Source: Paraburkholderia podalyriae
Lineage (GTDB): Bacteria > Pseudomonadota > Gammaproteobacteria > Burkholderiales > Burkholderiaceae
Direction of reading: 5' to 3'
DNA length: 45,660 bases
Assembly (NCBI RefSeq): GCF_014397785.1
Contig: NZ_VZQQ01000051.1
Location: 1 to 45,660 of the forward strand
Part shown: in pieces, positions 7,327 through 14,938 of the stretch
How positions within the stretch are numbered: the first letter of the stretch is position 1
Layout of the letters: every line of letters starts with the position of its first letter
The notes under the pieces: generated by a model
Databases searched by the model: none
Seen by the model: only the letters and a program-made list of their open reading frames with translations
What the model was told of the DNA's origin: nothing
Position numbers and translations under genes: made by a program

Positions 7327-8601
7327 ATGAGAGAGACAGCCGTTTCGTCTGCCCGGCTCTCAGTTCGGCTAGGGCTCAAGGAAAACTGGCGGCAGTTCTC
7401 ATTGCTCGTGCTGGTCAATGCATTCGTGGGAGGCATGGTCGGTATCGAGCGGACGGTCGTGCCTCTGATCGGCGCGAAAGAATTCCACCTCGAGTCTGCG
7501 ACGCTCATTACCTCCTTCATCGTCAGCTTCGGGGTGGTCAAAGCCCTCGCCAACCTAGTTTCGGGACAGTTAGCCGACACGTGGGGCCGCAAGCGTGTGC
7601 TGGTCGTCGGCTGGCTGCTTGCGCTTCCCGTACCCTTCATGATCATTGCCGCGCCACACTGGGAGTGGGTGGTCGGGGCCAACGTCCTGCTTGGCGCCAG
7701 TCAGGGCTTTGCATGGTCCATGACCGTGCTCATGAAAGTAGATCTGGTTGGCCCGAAAGGGCGCGGACTTGCGGTCGGCCTTAACGAGTTTGCAGGCTAT
7801 TTCGCAGTTGGCGTGACCGCGTTTCTCACTGGCTATCTGGCGAGCCGGTACGGCCTTCGACCTATCCCGATCTACCTGGGGATCTTCTATGCGGCAGCCG
7901 GCCTGATGCTGTCGGTCCTTGTGGTGCACGATACGCGCGAACATGTTCGGCTTGAGGTCGCGGGCAAGCCCAGGGAAGCGTCGTCACTCTCGTTCCGCGA
8001 TGTTTTCCTGCTGACCACCATCAGGGACCGCAATCTGTTCGCGGCGTCGCAGGCCGGATTGATCAACAACCTCAACGACGGCATGAGCTGGGGCATTTTC
8101 CCATTGTTTTTCAGGGGACTCGGACTCGGCGTCAAACAGATAGGTATCCTCAAGGCTATTTATCCGATTGTGTGGGGCGTCTGTCAGGTTGTCACCGGCC
8201 CGTTGAGCGACAGGTGGGGCCGCAAGGGCCTTATCGTCATCGGCATGTGGGTTCAGGCCGCCGGACTCTTGCTGACTGCGCTCACCGGGCAGTTCTGGTG
8301 GTGGCTGGTTGCGAGCGTGTTGCTCGGCCTCGGCACCGCGATGGTCTACCCGAGCCTGATTGCAGCAGTATCGGACGCCTCAGAGCCGAGCTGGCGGGCT
8401 CGATCACTTAGCGTATACCGGTTCTGGCGAGACCTCGGTTACGCGATTGGCGCGCTTTCGGCGGGCGTCATCGCTGATCGCTTTGGTTTTGCCGATGCCA
8501 TTCTGGCAATCGCCGTCGTCACGTTCATGTCGGGCGTTGTCGTCGCGATCGCCATGCGAGAACCATCATTGAAGAATTCTGCGGCGACTCGCACGCTCTG
8601 A
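7327..8601 (+). CDS. MFS transporter in the sulfur-response operon
   Basis: The 424-residue protein has about 12 hydrophobic segments and the MFS loop signatures GQLADTWGRKRVLV (after TM2) and GPLSDRWGRKGLIVIG (after TM8). I use ATG 7327; GTG 7324 is an alternative, and more upstream codons overlap the preceding gene in another frame. Position directly behind the ETHE1-like gene suggests export of a sulfur oxyanion product such as sulfite or thiosulfate, or uptake of a sulfur compound. The substrate cannot be read from the sequence. Confidence 0.85.
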   Translation: MRETAVSSARLSVRLGLKENWRQFSLLVLVNAFVGGMVGIERTVVPLIGAKEFHLESATLITSFIVSFGVVKALANLVSGQLADTWGRKRVLVVGWLLALPVPFMIIAAPHWEWVVGANVLLGASQGFAWSMTVLMKVDLVGPKGRGLAVGLNEFAGYFAVGVTAFLTGYLASRYGLRPIPIYLGIFYAAAGLMLSVLVVHDTREHVRLEVAGKPREASSLSFRDVFLLTTIRDRNLFAASQAGLINNLNDGMSWGIFPLFFRGLGLGVKQIGILKAIYPIVWGVCQVVTGPLSDRWGRKGLIVIGMWVQAAGLLLTALTGQFWWWLVASVLLGLGTAMVYPSLIAAVSDASEPSWRARSLSVYRFWRDLGYAIGALSAGVIADRFGFADAILAIAVVTFMSGVVVAIAMREPSLKNSAATRTL

Positions 8602-8681
8602 TACCGCGTGGGGGCAGACAAAAGTGAGAGGCCGACGGGAGCGATTGATGGCCGCTTCCGGTTGCTTTTGAGTCATTCGTA

Positions 8682-8957
8682 TTAGCTGATCGGTGCTGCC
8701 CCGCGAGAAGGATAGAGGCCGGCACGACTCAAGGCTCGCCGGACGATCTTGGAAACCGCGCTCGAGTCTGAGAGTGGCCCCCTCGGCGGAATCGCTTGCA
8801 GAAATATCGCCCTCTGCGACGACGAAGGACGTTCCCCTTTGACGTACGCCAGCAATGCGCGGCCGACGTCACGGAACAGCGGCAGATCACGATCGCGACG
8901 AGACTTGGCCCCACGGATGTGAATGACGCCGTCGGCCCAGTCGATATCATCCAGGCA
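8682..8957 (-). pseudogene. Internal fragment of a tyrosine recombinase
   Basis: The minus strand encodes a part matching the middle of a phage-type integrase: LDDIDWADGVIHIRGAKSRR followed by DLPLFRDVGRALLAYVKGER. This is the beta-hairpin and following helices of the catalytic domain. The region before LDDIDW (with the first catalytic Arg) and the C-terminal HxxR...GH...Y part are both missing. The upstream border, near 8957, abuts a foreign gene fragment on the opposite strand. It is a non-functional relic of an insertion. Confidence 0.7.
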
Positions 8958-9507
8958 CGTGCTCAACGGGACGGTCGTGCGTCTCGACGTGAGCGTCGAC
9001 GACGACGGCGTGCATCTGAATCGCAGCACGCAGATCGCCTCCGGATACGCGTTCCGCAGCGATCCGGCGGCGCTGGTCGTTGGACCGACCGGACTCGCCT
9101 ACGATCCGCAACGCGACGTACTCTATGTCGCGTCGACCGCCGATAACGCGATCCTCGCCGTCTTCGGTGTGGGTAACTCGCAGCACGATGGCGGCAAAGG
9201 CGTGCTGATCTACGCGGACAACGCGCATCTTCGCGGTCCGATCGCAATGGCCCTTGGACCGAACGGCCATCTGTTCGTCGCGAATGGCGATGCGGTCAAC
9301 AGCGATCCGAAGCAGCCGAGCGAAATCGTCGAATTCACGCCGCAAGGCCGCTTCGTCGCGCAGCTTTCCATCGACCCGGCGCCAGACGGTGCCTTCGGAC
9401 TGGCGTTCACGCCGCCGCATCAAGAGTTCGTGCGCTTTGCGGCGGTCAACGACAATACGAACACCGTGACCGTTTGGCAGTTGCCGTTCGAGAATGCCGG
9501 GCAATGA
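8958..9507 (+). pseudogene. C-terminal part of an NHL/SMP-30-like beta-propeller protein
   Basis: The frame encodes about 180 residues of beta-propeller blades (LVVGPTGLAYDPQRDVLYVA, then IAMALGPNGHLFVANGD, then IVEFTPQGRFVAQL). The repeated GP.GLA....LYVA pattern is typical of NHL or strictosidine-synthase-like propellers. No start codon or signal peptide fits, because the 5' part was replaced by the recombinase fragment at about 8957. The stop at 9507 is followed by a weak hairpin. The original protein was probably secreted, but that part is absent. Confidence 0.65.
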
Positions 9508-9775
9508 GGTGTGAATCTGCGCACTGCGCATCACGCAATGAGGTCGCCCGCTGGCGGGCTTCACACAGGTCGGAACCGCGTTTAACTACGCGAAAATGGG
9601 ACGGATATGCCGCATCGAGAAATGTCAGCGCGGATCCGACGTGTGATCGTGACGCTCAAAATGACGTGAAGCTGCTGAAAGCTGCCGCTTACGTGATAAG
9701 GCACGTCGTGGTCAGTTTCATGGATATAGGTCATACGCGAGCGGTGGCGGGTCAGCCCGCGCGCGTTTTGCGCTG
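9508..9775. other. Intergenic stretch with a small hairpin
   Basis: A short perfect hairpin, GCCCGC-TG-GCGGGC, lies at 9546-9559 and is followed by TT. It may act as a weak terminator after the propeller fragment, but there is no U-tract. No gene is supported in the remaining sequence. Confidence 0.35.
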
Positions 9776-10398
9776 CTACGCATCGATCAGGGGCAATGCG
9801 CCGTCGCCACGCAGCCACGCGTGATCGGCAAGCGCGAGCATTTCCCGGTCGCCCCGGCTGTCGCCACACGCATACAGCACAGGTGGCTGATCACTGCCAA
9901 ACCATTGCTGTAGCCGCCGCACCTTCTCGGGCCCCCAGCAATTCGGCGACGCCAGGCGGCCAGCAAACCGACCGTCCCGGAATTCAAGCTCCGTGGCGAG
10001 CACCGCGTCGAAACCCGCGCGGGCGGCCCAAACCGTCAGGTACAGCGACGGAGACGCGCTGACCAGCACCAGCCGGTGGCTGCGGCGTTCATGTTCCTAG
10101 GCTCTCGCGACCATCTCCGGGCGGATCAGGGCGGGCAGTCTTTGAGCGGCGTAGTCCTGCGCCGCCCCCTCCAGCTCGCACGCCGTCATGCCGCCGACGG
10201 TCGCGGCAAGAAAACGCGCTTTCGCATCACCCCGGTCGCACACGCCGAGCAGCAAGCCGGCGAGCCATGGCGCCGCGCGTACCGCTCCGGCAGCCAATCG
10301 GCCAGTACCGACGCATAACGGATGAAATCACGCAGGCTGTCGGAGGTGGTGATCGTGCCATCGACGTCGAAGGCGGCAACGACGTGATGGGTGTGCAT
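9776..10398 (-). pseudogene. HAD-IB hydrolase, broken by a frameshift and a nonsense codon
   Basis: The N-terminal frame (ATG at 10398) encodes FDVDGTITTSDSLRDFIRY, the HAD motif I of the phosphoserine-phosphatase-like IB group. Near 10280-10300 the coding frame shifts and continues as APWLAGLLLGVCDRGDAKAR to EMVARA. There a TAG at 10097-10099 interrupts it, and the same frame resumes as EHERRSHRLVLVSASPSLYL (motif II) and YACGDSRGDREMLALAD (motif IV). All catalytic motifs are recognisable, so decay is recent. It is the last member of the long minus-strand operon and follows the PAP2 gene by seven bases. Its role was probably a phosphatase acting on a small phosphomonoester or lipid. Confidence 0.8.
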
Positions 10399-10405
10399 CG
10401 GTCGG

Positions 10406-11008
10406 TCAGGGGCGCAGCCAGCCGAGGCTGATCGGCCGCGCCAGGAGTTTGCGGTATAACGCGACCATCAAGTGCGTCACGGGTGTGCCGCCGAGTTGCC
10501 AGAGCGGCGCGATCGGCGCGTAGGCGACGCATGCAACGGCGACGGCCCCGATCATGTCGAGCGGAAAATGCACGCCCAGAAACACGCGCGCCCACGCCAC
10601 TGTGGTACCGATCAGAAGCGTGAGTCCGCCGAGCCGTCGCATCCCGCCCAACAGCAGCGTCAACGCAACGCCGGCGAACACGGTGGCGTGATCGCTCGGA
10701 AACGACGAGTCCGGCGCGTGCGGCAGGAACGTATGGCCGAGCCCGATCATGAATGGCCGTGGATGCTGCCAAACCATTCCGATGAGCTGATTCGCGCCGA
10801 CGCCGAGCATCGCTACAACGCACGCACGGATGGCGAGGCCGCGCTGCCTCTCGTCGCCCGAGAGCCATATGCCCACGAGCAGCAGCGGAATCAGCCAGAT
10901 CAGGTAATCGGCGATCACCAGCGCCGTGCCGACTTGCCACGCTGGTGTCGACGCCGTTCCGTTGATCATGAGAAAGAGAGCCTGATTCAACGCTTCGAGT
11001 GTTGTCAT
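10406..11008 (-). CDS. BcrC-like PAP2 phosphatase
   Basis: This 200-residue membrane protein has five or six hydrophobic segments and PAP2 motifs: HPRPF (motif 1, whose leading Lys is replaced by Gly in IGMVWQHPRPF), SSFPSDHAT (motif 2) and WARVFLGVHFPLD (motif 3 with Arg, His and Asp). Both catalytic histidines are intact. The size and the PSDH form point to the BcrC group, which dephosphorylates undecaprenyl pyrophosphate at the outer face of the inner membrane and gives bacitracin tolerance. It lies 26 bases behind the MFS gene in the large operon, so a role in envelope lipid-carrier recycling is likely. Confidence 0.85.
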   Translation of the reverse strand: MTTLEALNQALFLMINGTASTPAWQVGTALVIADYLIWLIPLLLVGIWLSGDERQRGLAIRACVVAMLGVGANQLIGMVWQHPRPFMIGLGHTFLPHAPDSSFPSDHATVFAGVALTLLLGGMRRLGGLTLLIGTTVAWARVFLGVHFPLDMIGAVAVACVAYAPIAPLWQLGGTPVTHLMVALYRKLLARPISLGWLRP

Positions 11009-11034
11009 TGCAAAGGTTCATGGTGAATAGTTGA

Positions 11035-12240
11035 TCAGGCGCGATGTGCGACCCGTCGTGGCGCAAACCAGCACAGGCATAACGGCACGACGACGAGCGC
11101 CGCGCCTGTCAGAAAGGTCGTCGGCGCGCCAACGTGGTCCCACAGCCAGCCCGCGAGTGCGCTCGCGAGCAGCATGCACACGCCGCTGGCGAGATTGAAC
11201 ACGCCGAATGCGGTGCCACGCAACGTGACGGGTGATGCCTCAGCCACCATCGCCGCGACAATGCCCTGCGTAAAACCCATGTGCAGACCCCACATGGCGA
11301 CGCCGATGAACATGGAGGCAGTGGACTTACCCAGCCCCAGCACCACATCGGCGGCGATCAGCAACGCGAGACCGAGTGCGAGCAGCACCCGTCGATCCAG
11401 GTGGTCGGAAAGTATCCCGACCGGATACGCCGAAACCGAATAGGCGACACTCATCACCACCATCACGGCGGGGATCCACGCGAGATCCAGCCCGGTCTGC
11501 TGGGCGCGCAGCACGAGGAACGCCTCACTAAAACGCGCGAGCGTGAAGGTGGCGCCGATGACAACGATGAACCAGTAGCGCGCCGGGAATTCGCGCAGTG
11601 CGCGCCTGTGCAACGGGAACCGGAAGCGACGCTGCGCCGGGGCGTGCTCCGGTTCGTCGACGCCAAATGCGATCAGGGCGATCGCGATGAAGGCCGGCAC
11701 GACCGCAAACCACAGGACAGTGCGAATATGATCGCTGAACCAGAGCATCAGCCCGATCGCGAGTAGCGGCCCGACAAAGGCGCCAATGGTATCCATCGAC
11801 TGGCGCAACCCGAAGCACGCGCCGCGGATTGCAGGCGGCGCTACGTCGGCCACCAGCGCATCGCGCGGGGCGCCGCGAATGCCCTTGCCGACGCGATCGA
11901 GCAGGCGGGCCGTTGCCACCAGCGCAGGTGTGCTCGCGAGCGGGAACAACGGCTTTGTCAGCGCGGCCAGCCCATAGCCGAGCAGCAACAAGCCCTTGCG
12001 CCGCCCCAGCCAGTCGCTGACTGGCCCGGAGAAGACCTTGACGATCATCGCAGTCGCTTCGGCCGCGCCTTCGAGCACACCGAGCGCGGTCACGCTCATG
12101 CCCATCGTCGTCACGAGGAAAATCGGCAGCAACGCGTGTACGAGTTCGGACGACAGGTCCATAAAGAGGCTCACGAAGCCGAGCGCCCAGACCGTGCGCG
12201 GAATCGTGATCCTCGTGACGGAAGATGTGTCAGGGGTCAT
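11035..12240 (-). CDS. MFS transporter of the envelope operon
   Basis: The 401-residue protein has 12 predicted membrane segments and the MFS loop GPVSDWLGRRKGLLLLGYGL after TM2. It also has a characteristic ARLLDRVGKGIRGAPRDALV stretch, found in a subgroup of uncharacterised MFS proteins. The second-half loop GILSDHLDRRVLLALG is also present. A diverged, truncated relative of the RGACFGLRQSMDTIGAF region sits at 26738-26855 on the opposite strand. Neighbours are the Adhesin_E-like gene upstream (76-base gap) and the PAP2 gene downstream. Substrate unknown; the context suggests an envelope-active compound. Confidence 0.85.
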   Translation of the reverse strand: MTPDTSSVTRITIPRTVWALGFVSLFMDLSSELVHALLPIFLVTTMGMSVTALGVLEGAAEATAMIVKVFSGPVSDWLGRRKGLLLLGYGLAALTKPLFPLASTPALVATARLLDRVGKGIRGAPRDALVADVAPPAIRGACFGLRQSMDTIGAFVGPLLAIGLMLWFSDHIRTVLWFAVVPAFIAIALIAFGVDEPEHAPAQRRFRFPLHRRALREFPARYWFIVVIGATFTLARFSEAFLVLRAQQTGLDLAWIPAVMVVMSVAYSVSAYPVGILSDHLDRRVLLALGLALLIAADVVLGLGKSTASMFIGVAMWGLHMGFTQGIVAAMVAEASPVTLRGTAFGVFNLASGVCMLLASALAGWLWDHVGAPTTFLTGAALVVVPLCLCWFAPRRVAHRA

Positions 12241-12316
12241 AGGTTGTCATGGGTAGAGGTAGTCTGATCGCGACGCGTCTTCGCCGCTCCTGCCGAGGAC
12301 GCCAAGCGGCGGCGCA

Positions 12317-12799
12317 CTATTTGCCTCGCGTGGTATCGCCGCCCGCAGTGCAGATAGCCTTCGCGATGGCGTCAATTTTCGTTGCCACGGGAATCGGCTG
12401 AAGTTCGCCAGCCGGTTCGCCGAACTGACGAAGCACATTACCGTGGGCGTCAAGAAATTTGCCGCCGGCGAGGCCATAGCGCGCGCTGGCACAATCCAGC
12501 ACAAAGCGCGTCATGTCGGCCGCATACTGTATCCCAGCCGCGGTCTGCGGCACCGCATAGAGCGTTTTCGTCCAGACACTGACGAATCCACGCGAATCTT
12601 TCGCCAGCGATCCGGCATCCACGAAGACCTGCACGTCGGGGCTCGAGGCGACCCGCACCCACCCGGGGCCTGCCGCCGCGCCGAATGAGGCCGCGACCAG
12701 GGCAGCGGCGAGCACCAGTCGCACCCGTCGCGTATCCGGCAACTTCCCGGCTTCCGTTGTGGCAGCCGTCCATGCCCGCCGCGCAGTATATTGCGTCAT
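12317..12799 (-). CDS. Secreted small protein, Adhesin_E-like
   Basis: The 160-residue product has an N-terminal signal-like segment (RVRLVLAAALVAASFGAAAG) followed by a domain of the surface-adhesin E type: WVRVASSPDVQVFVDAGSL, then VSVWTKTLYAVPQ, a conserved FVLDC cysteine and a second cysteine near the end (AICTAGG). In the known family the fold is a small beta-sheet domain with a strand pattern W..v....v.vyvD..si. The long N-terminus before the signal suggests the true start may be a little downstream. It is placed between the DedA fusion (21-base gap) and the MFS gene, so it may be a periplasmic partner of the membrane proteins. Confidence 0.7.
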   Translation of the reverse strand: MTQYTARRAWTAATTEAGKLPDTRRVRLVLAAALVAASFGAAAGPGWVRVASSPDVQVFVDAGSLAKDSRGFVSVWTKTLYAVPQTAAGIQYAADMTRFVLDCASARYGLAGGKFLDAHGNVLRQFGEPAGELQPIPVATKIDAIAKAICTAGGDTTRGK

Positions 12800-12820
12800 G
12801 ATCGTTTGCAGCCCAGCGTT

Positions 12821-14875
12821 TCAATGGGGTGGTGCTTCGGGGACGGTCGGCAAGACCAGCACTGCGCGCCGAACCGACCCGCCTTCGAGCGTCGAGCGGC
12901 TCAACAGCGGCATTCCGGTGGGCAACAGATGGGGGATCGCGGACGCATCCGGCCAGGTCGTGGTGCTGCCGATCGTGACCAGTTGCCACGGCCGGCGAAA
13001 CGTTTCCTGGTACAGTGCACCGTACCAGATCGGCGCATCGGCCATGCCATTGGGCGTATTGCCGGCCATCAACCGGTAATGCGATCGCCAGAGCCGCAGC
13101 AGCAACCGGGTCATCGGCCGCTGCGGATCGAGTTTCATGAACGTCAGCTCAGCGCTGTTTCCTTCGGCCAGCTTCGGCAGTACCGGCAAGGCCTCCACCG
13201 ATGCTGCCGGCGACAGCCACAGCAAGGCAGACCTGGCGGACCATGCCGGCGCAACGTGCCAGCCCGCTGGTTCGAGACTGTGTGCAATCGCATCGGAACT
13301 CGCGGCCCACTGCAACGGGAAGGGCTCTTCCTCATCGCCGCTGATCTCGGTGCGTCTTTCCGGTAGCGCGCGCCAGGCACCGCTGGTCCACTGATCAAGC
13401 GTGAGCACAGTCTGGTGCGTTCGGGGCGCGTACCGGGCGAAATCAGCCTGAAAACGCTCAGCGCTCGTCCAGGGACCGAAGATGGCGAGTAACGCGATGA
13501 CAATGACAGCCAGAAGTCGAGGCCGCACGTCGTCACGCACCTGCCGGTACGTGTAGGCGCCCGCCAGTACCGCCAACCACGCGAGCCCCAGGCTCCAGCC
13601 GCCCAGCACGTCCGCGAGCCAGTTTTCCCCGAGATACAGGCGGGCAAACCCGGTCATCACCACCCAGATGGCGACGACCGCGAGGACGGTACTGCGCCAG
13701 AGGGGCGGCTGCCGGCGCACCAGCAGCCAGCCAAGAAAACCGTACACGAGCAGGTTGAAGGTGGCATTGCCGCTGGGCAACGGTGCATGGGCAGCGCCCG
13801 TTTGCCAGTTGAACGGCCGCACGTAACCCACCCCGGGCTCGATGACGGGACTCAAGGCAGCCGCTACACCGACCGTGAGAAGCCACCAGGCCGCTGTGCG
13901 CCAGCATCGCTGCACGACGAGCCAGATCAGAACGCCGGCGGCCACGACGAGACCCACACCGTACCCGCTGAACCTGGCCATGGCGAGCATCACGCGGTCG
14001 GTCGGTACTGTCCGCAAGGTCTGCAGGAAGCTGTAGATGATGGTGTCGGCCTGCACCAGCGGATCACGTGCAACCACGTCCTGCAGGATGCCCAGAAACA
14101 GCCACACGCTGCCAATGAAGAGCAGCCCCAGCACCAGAAGTGTCAGCGACTCCGGCTTGCCCGGATCGACGATGCTCGCTAAACGGCTCGCCAGGCGAGG
14201 ATGCCGACGGCTGAGACGCTGTATCGCCCGTTGGGAAGCAGTCTTGACGAACGGCACACCGCGCCGGAGCCCCAGGCGTGTCAGCCGCACGACAAGCCAG
14301 AGCAATGCCGCCAGCATGAGCAGCATCGCGGCCAGGCGGCCACTGACGGCTTCGGCGAGTTGCGCCGACGCGCCGAACACGATCCCCGGGCCGATATGCG
14401 CCGGCGACCAGGCCAGTGCCGACGCAATGTTGATTGGGTAGAACCTCAGCCTGGTCATGCGTGCGGCGCCGACGATCAGCGGCACGATCGCGCGCACCGG
14501 CGCAAAGAAGCGGGCCAGCACAATGCTTTTCCCGCCATGCTGTTGAACGAAACGCTCACCGCGCGCATAAGTGGCTTCGTGTCCCTTCGCTTGCCACCAC
14601 GCGTGGACTTCGCCGTGATACCGACGACCCAGTTCATAGCTGATACCGTCGCCGGCAATCGCTCCGAGCGCGGCCACGGCCAGCGTCACCCAGCCGTCCA
14701 GCGCACCGGCTCCGATCAGCGCACCCGCTACGAACATCACGATGCCCGCGGGAACAATCGTACCGACGACGGCCAGCGACTCCGCGCAGGCGACGACGAA
14801 GACGATCGCGAGCACAAGATGCGGATGGGCGCTGATGCTACTGAGCCATGCGTGCATGTGCAATCCCGGTAACAA
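12821..14875 (-). CDS. DedA-PAP2-LssY_C fusion with a degenerate PAP2 site
   Basis: The 684-residue protein has three parts. Residues 1-200 form a DedA/VTT domain (ESLAVVGTIVPAGIVMFVAG; RFFAPVRAIVPLIVGAARM). Residues 245-440 form a PAP2 domain. Residues 460-670 form an LssY_C-like periplasmic domain. In the PAP2 part, motif 1 lacks Lys (GVGYVRP), motif 2 reads PSGN (residues 367-370) in place of PSGH, and motif 3 reads ARLYLGENWLAD with Asn418 where the catalytic His should be. Both catalytic histidines are therefore lost and phosphatase activity is unlikely. DedA proteins of this type move lipid carriers such as undecaprenyl phosphate across the membrane. The start may be Met1 or Met7. The domain order matches Legionella LssY. 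Confidence 0.88.
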   Translation of the reverse strand: MLPGLHMHAWLSSISAHPHLVLAIVFVVACAESLAVVGTIVPAGIVMFVAGALIGAGALDGWVTLAVAALGAIAGDGISYELGRRYHGEVHAWWQAKGHEATYARGERFVQQHGGKSIVLARFFAPVRAIVPLIVGAARMTRLRFYPINIASALAWSPAHIGPGIVFGASAQLAEAVSGRLAAMLLMLAALLWLVVRLTRLGLRRGVPFVKTASQRAIQRLSRRHPRLASRLASIVDPGKPESLTLLVLGLLFIGSVWLFLGILQDVVARDPLVQADTIIYSFLQTLRTVPTDRVMLAMARFSGYGVGLVVAAGVLIWLVVQRCWRTAAWWLLTVGVAAALSPVIEPGVGYVRPFNWQTGAAHAPLPSGNATFNLLVYGFLGWLLVRRQPPLWRSTVLAVVAIWVVMTGFARLYLGENWLADVLGGWSLGLAWLAVLAGAYTYRQVRDDVRPRLLAVIVIALLAIFGPWTSAERFQADFARYAPRTHQTVLTLDQWTSGAWRALPERRTEISGDEEEPFPLQWAASSDAIAHSLEPAGWHVAPAWSARSALLWLSPAASVEALPVLPKLAEGNSAELTFMKLDPQRPMTRLLLRLWRSHYRLMAGNTPNGMADAPIWYGALYQETFRRPWQLVTIGSTTTWPDASAIPHLLPTGMPLLSRSTLEGGSVRRAVLVLPTVPEAPPH

Positions 14876-14938
14876 AGGGTGGCGGCCGGGTCGGCACGGG
14901 ATGCTCCTCGTCGCGCGTCATCGGCGTTGTGCTGGCTG

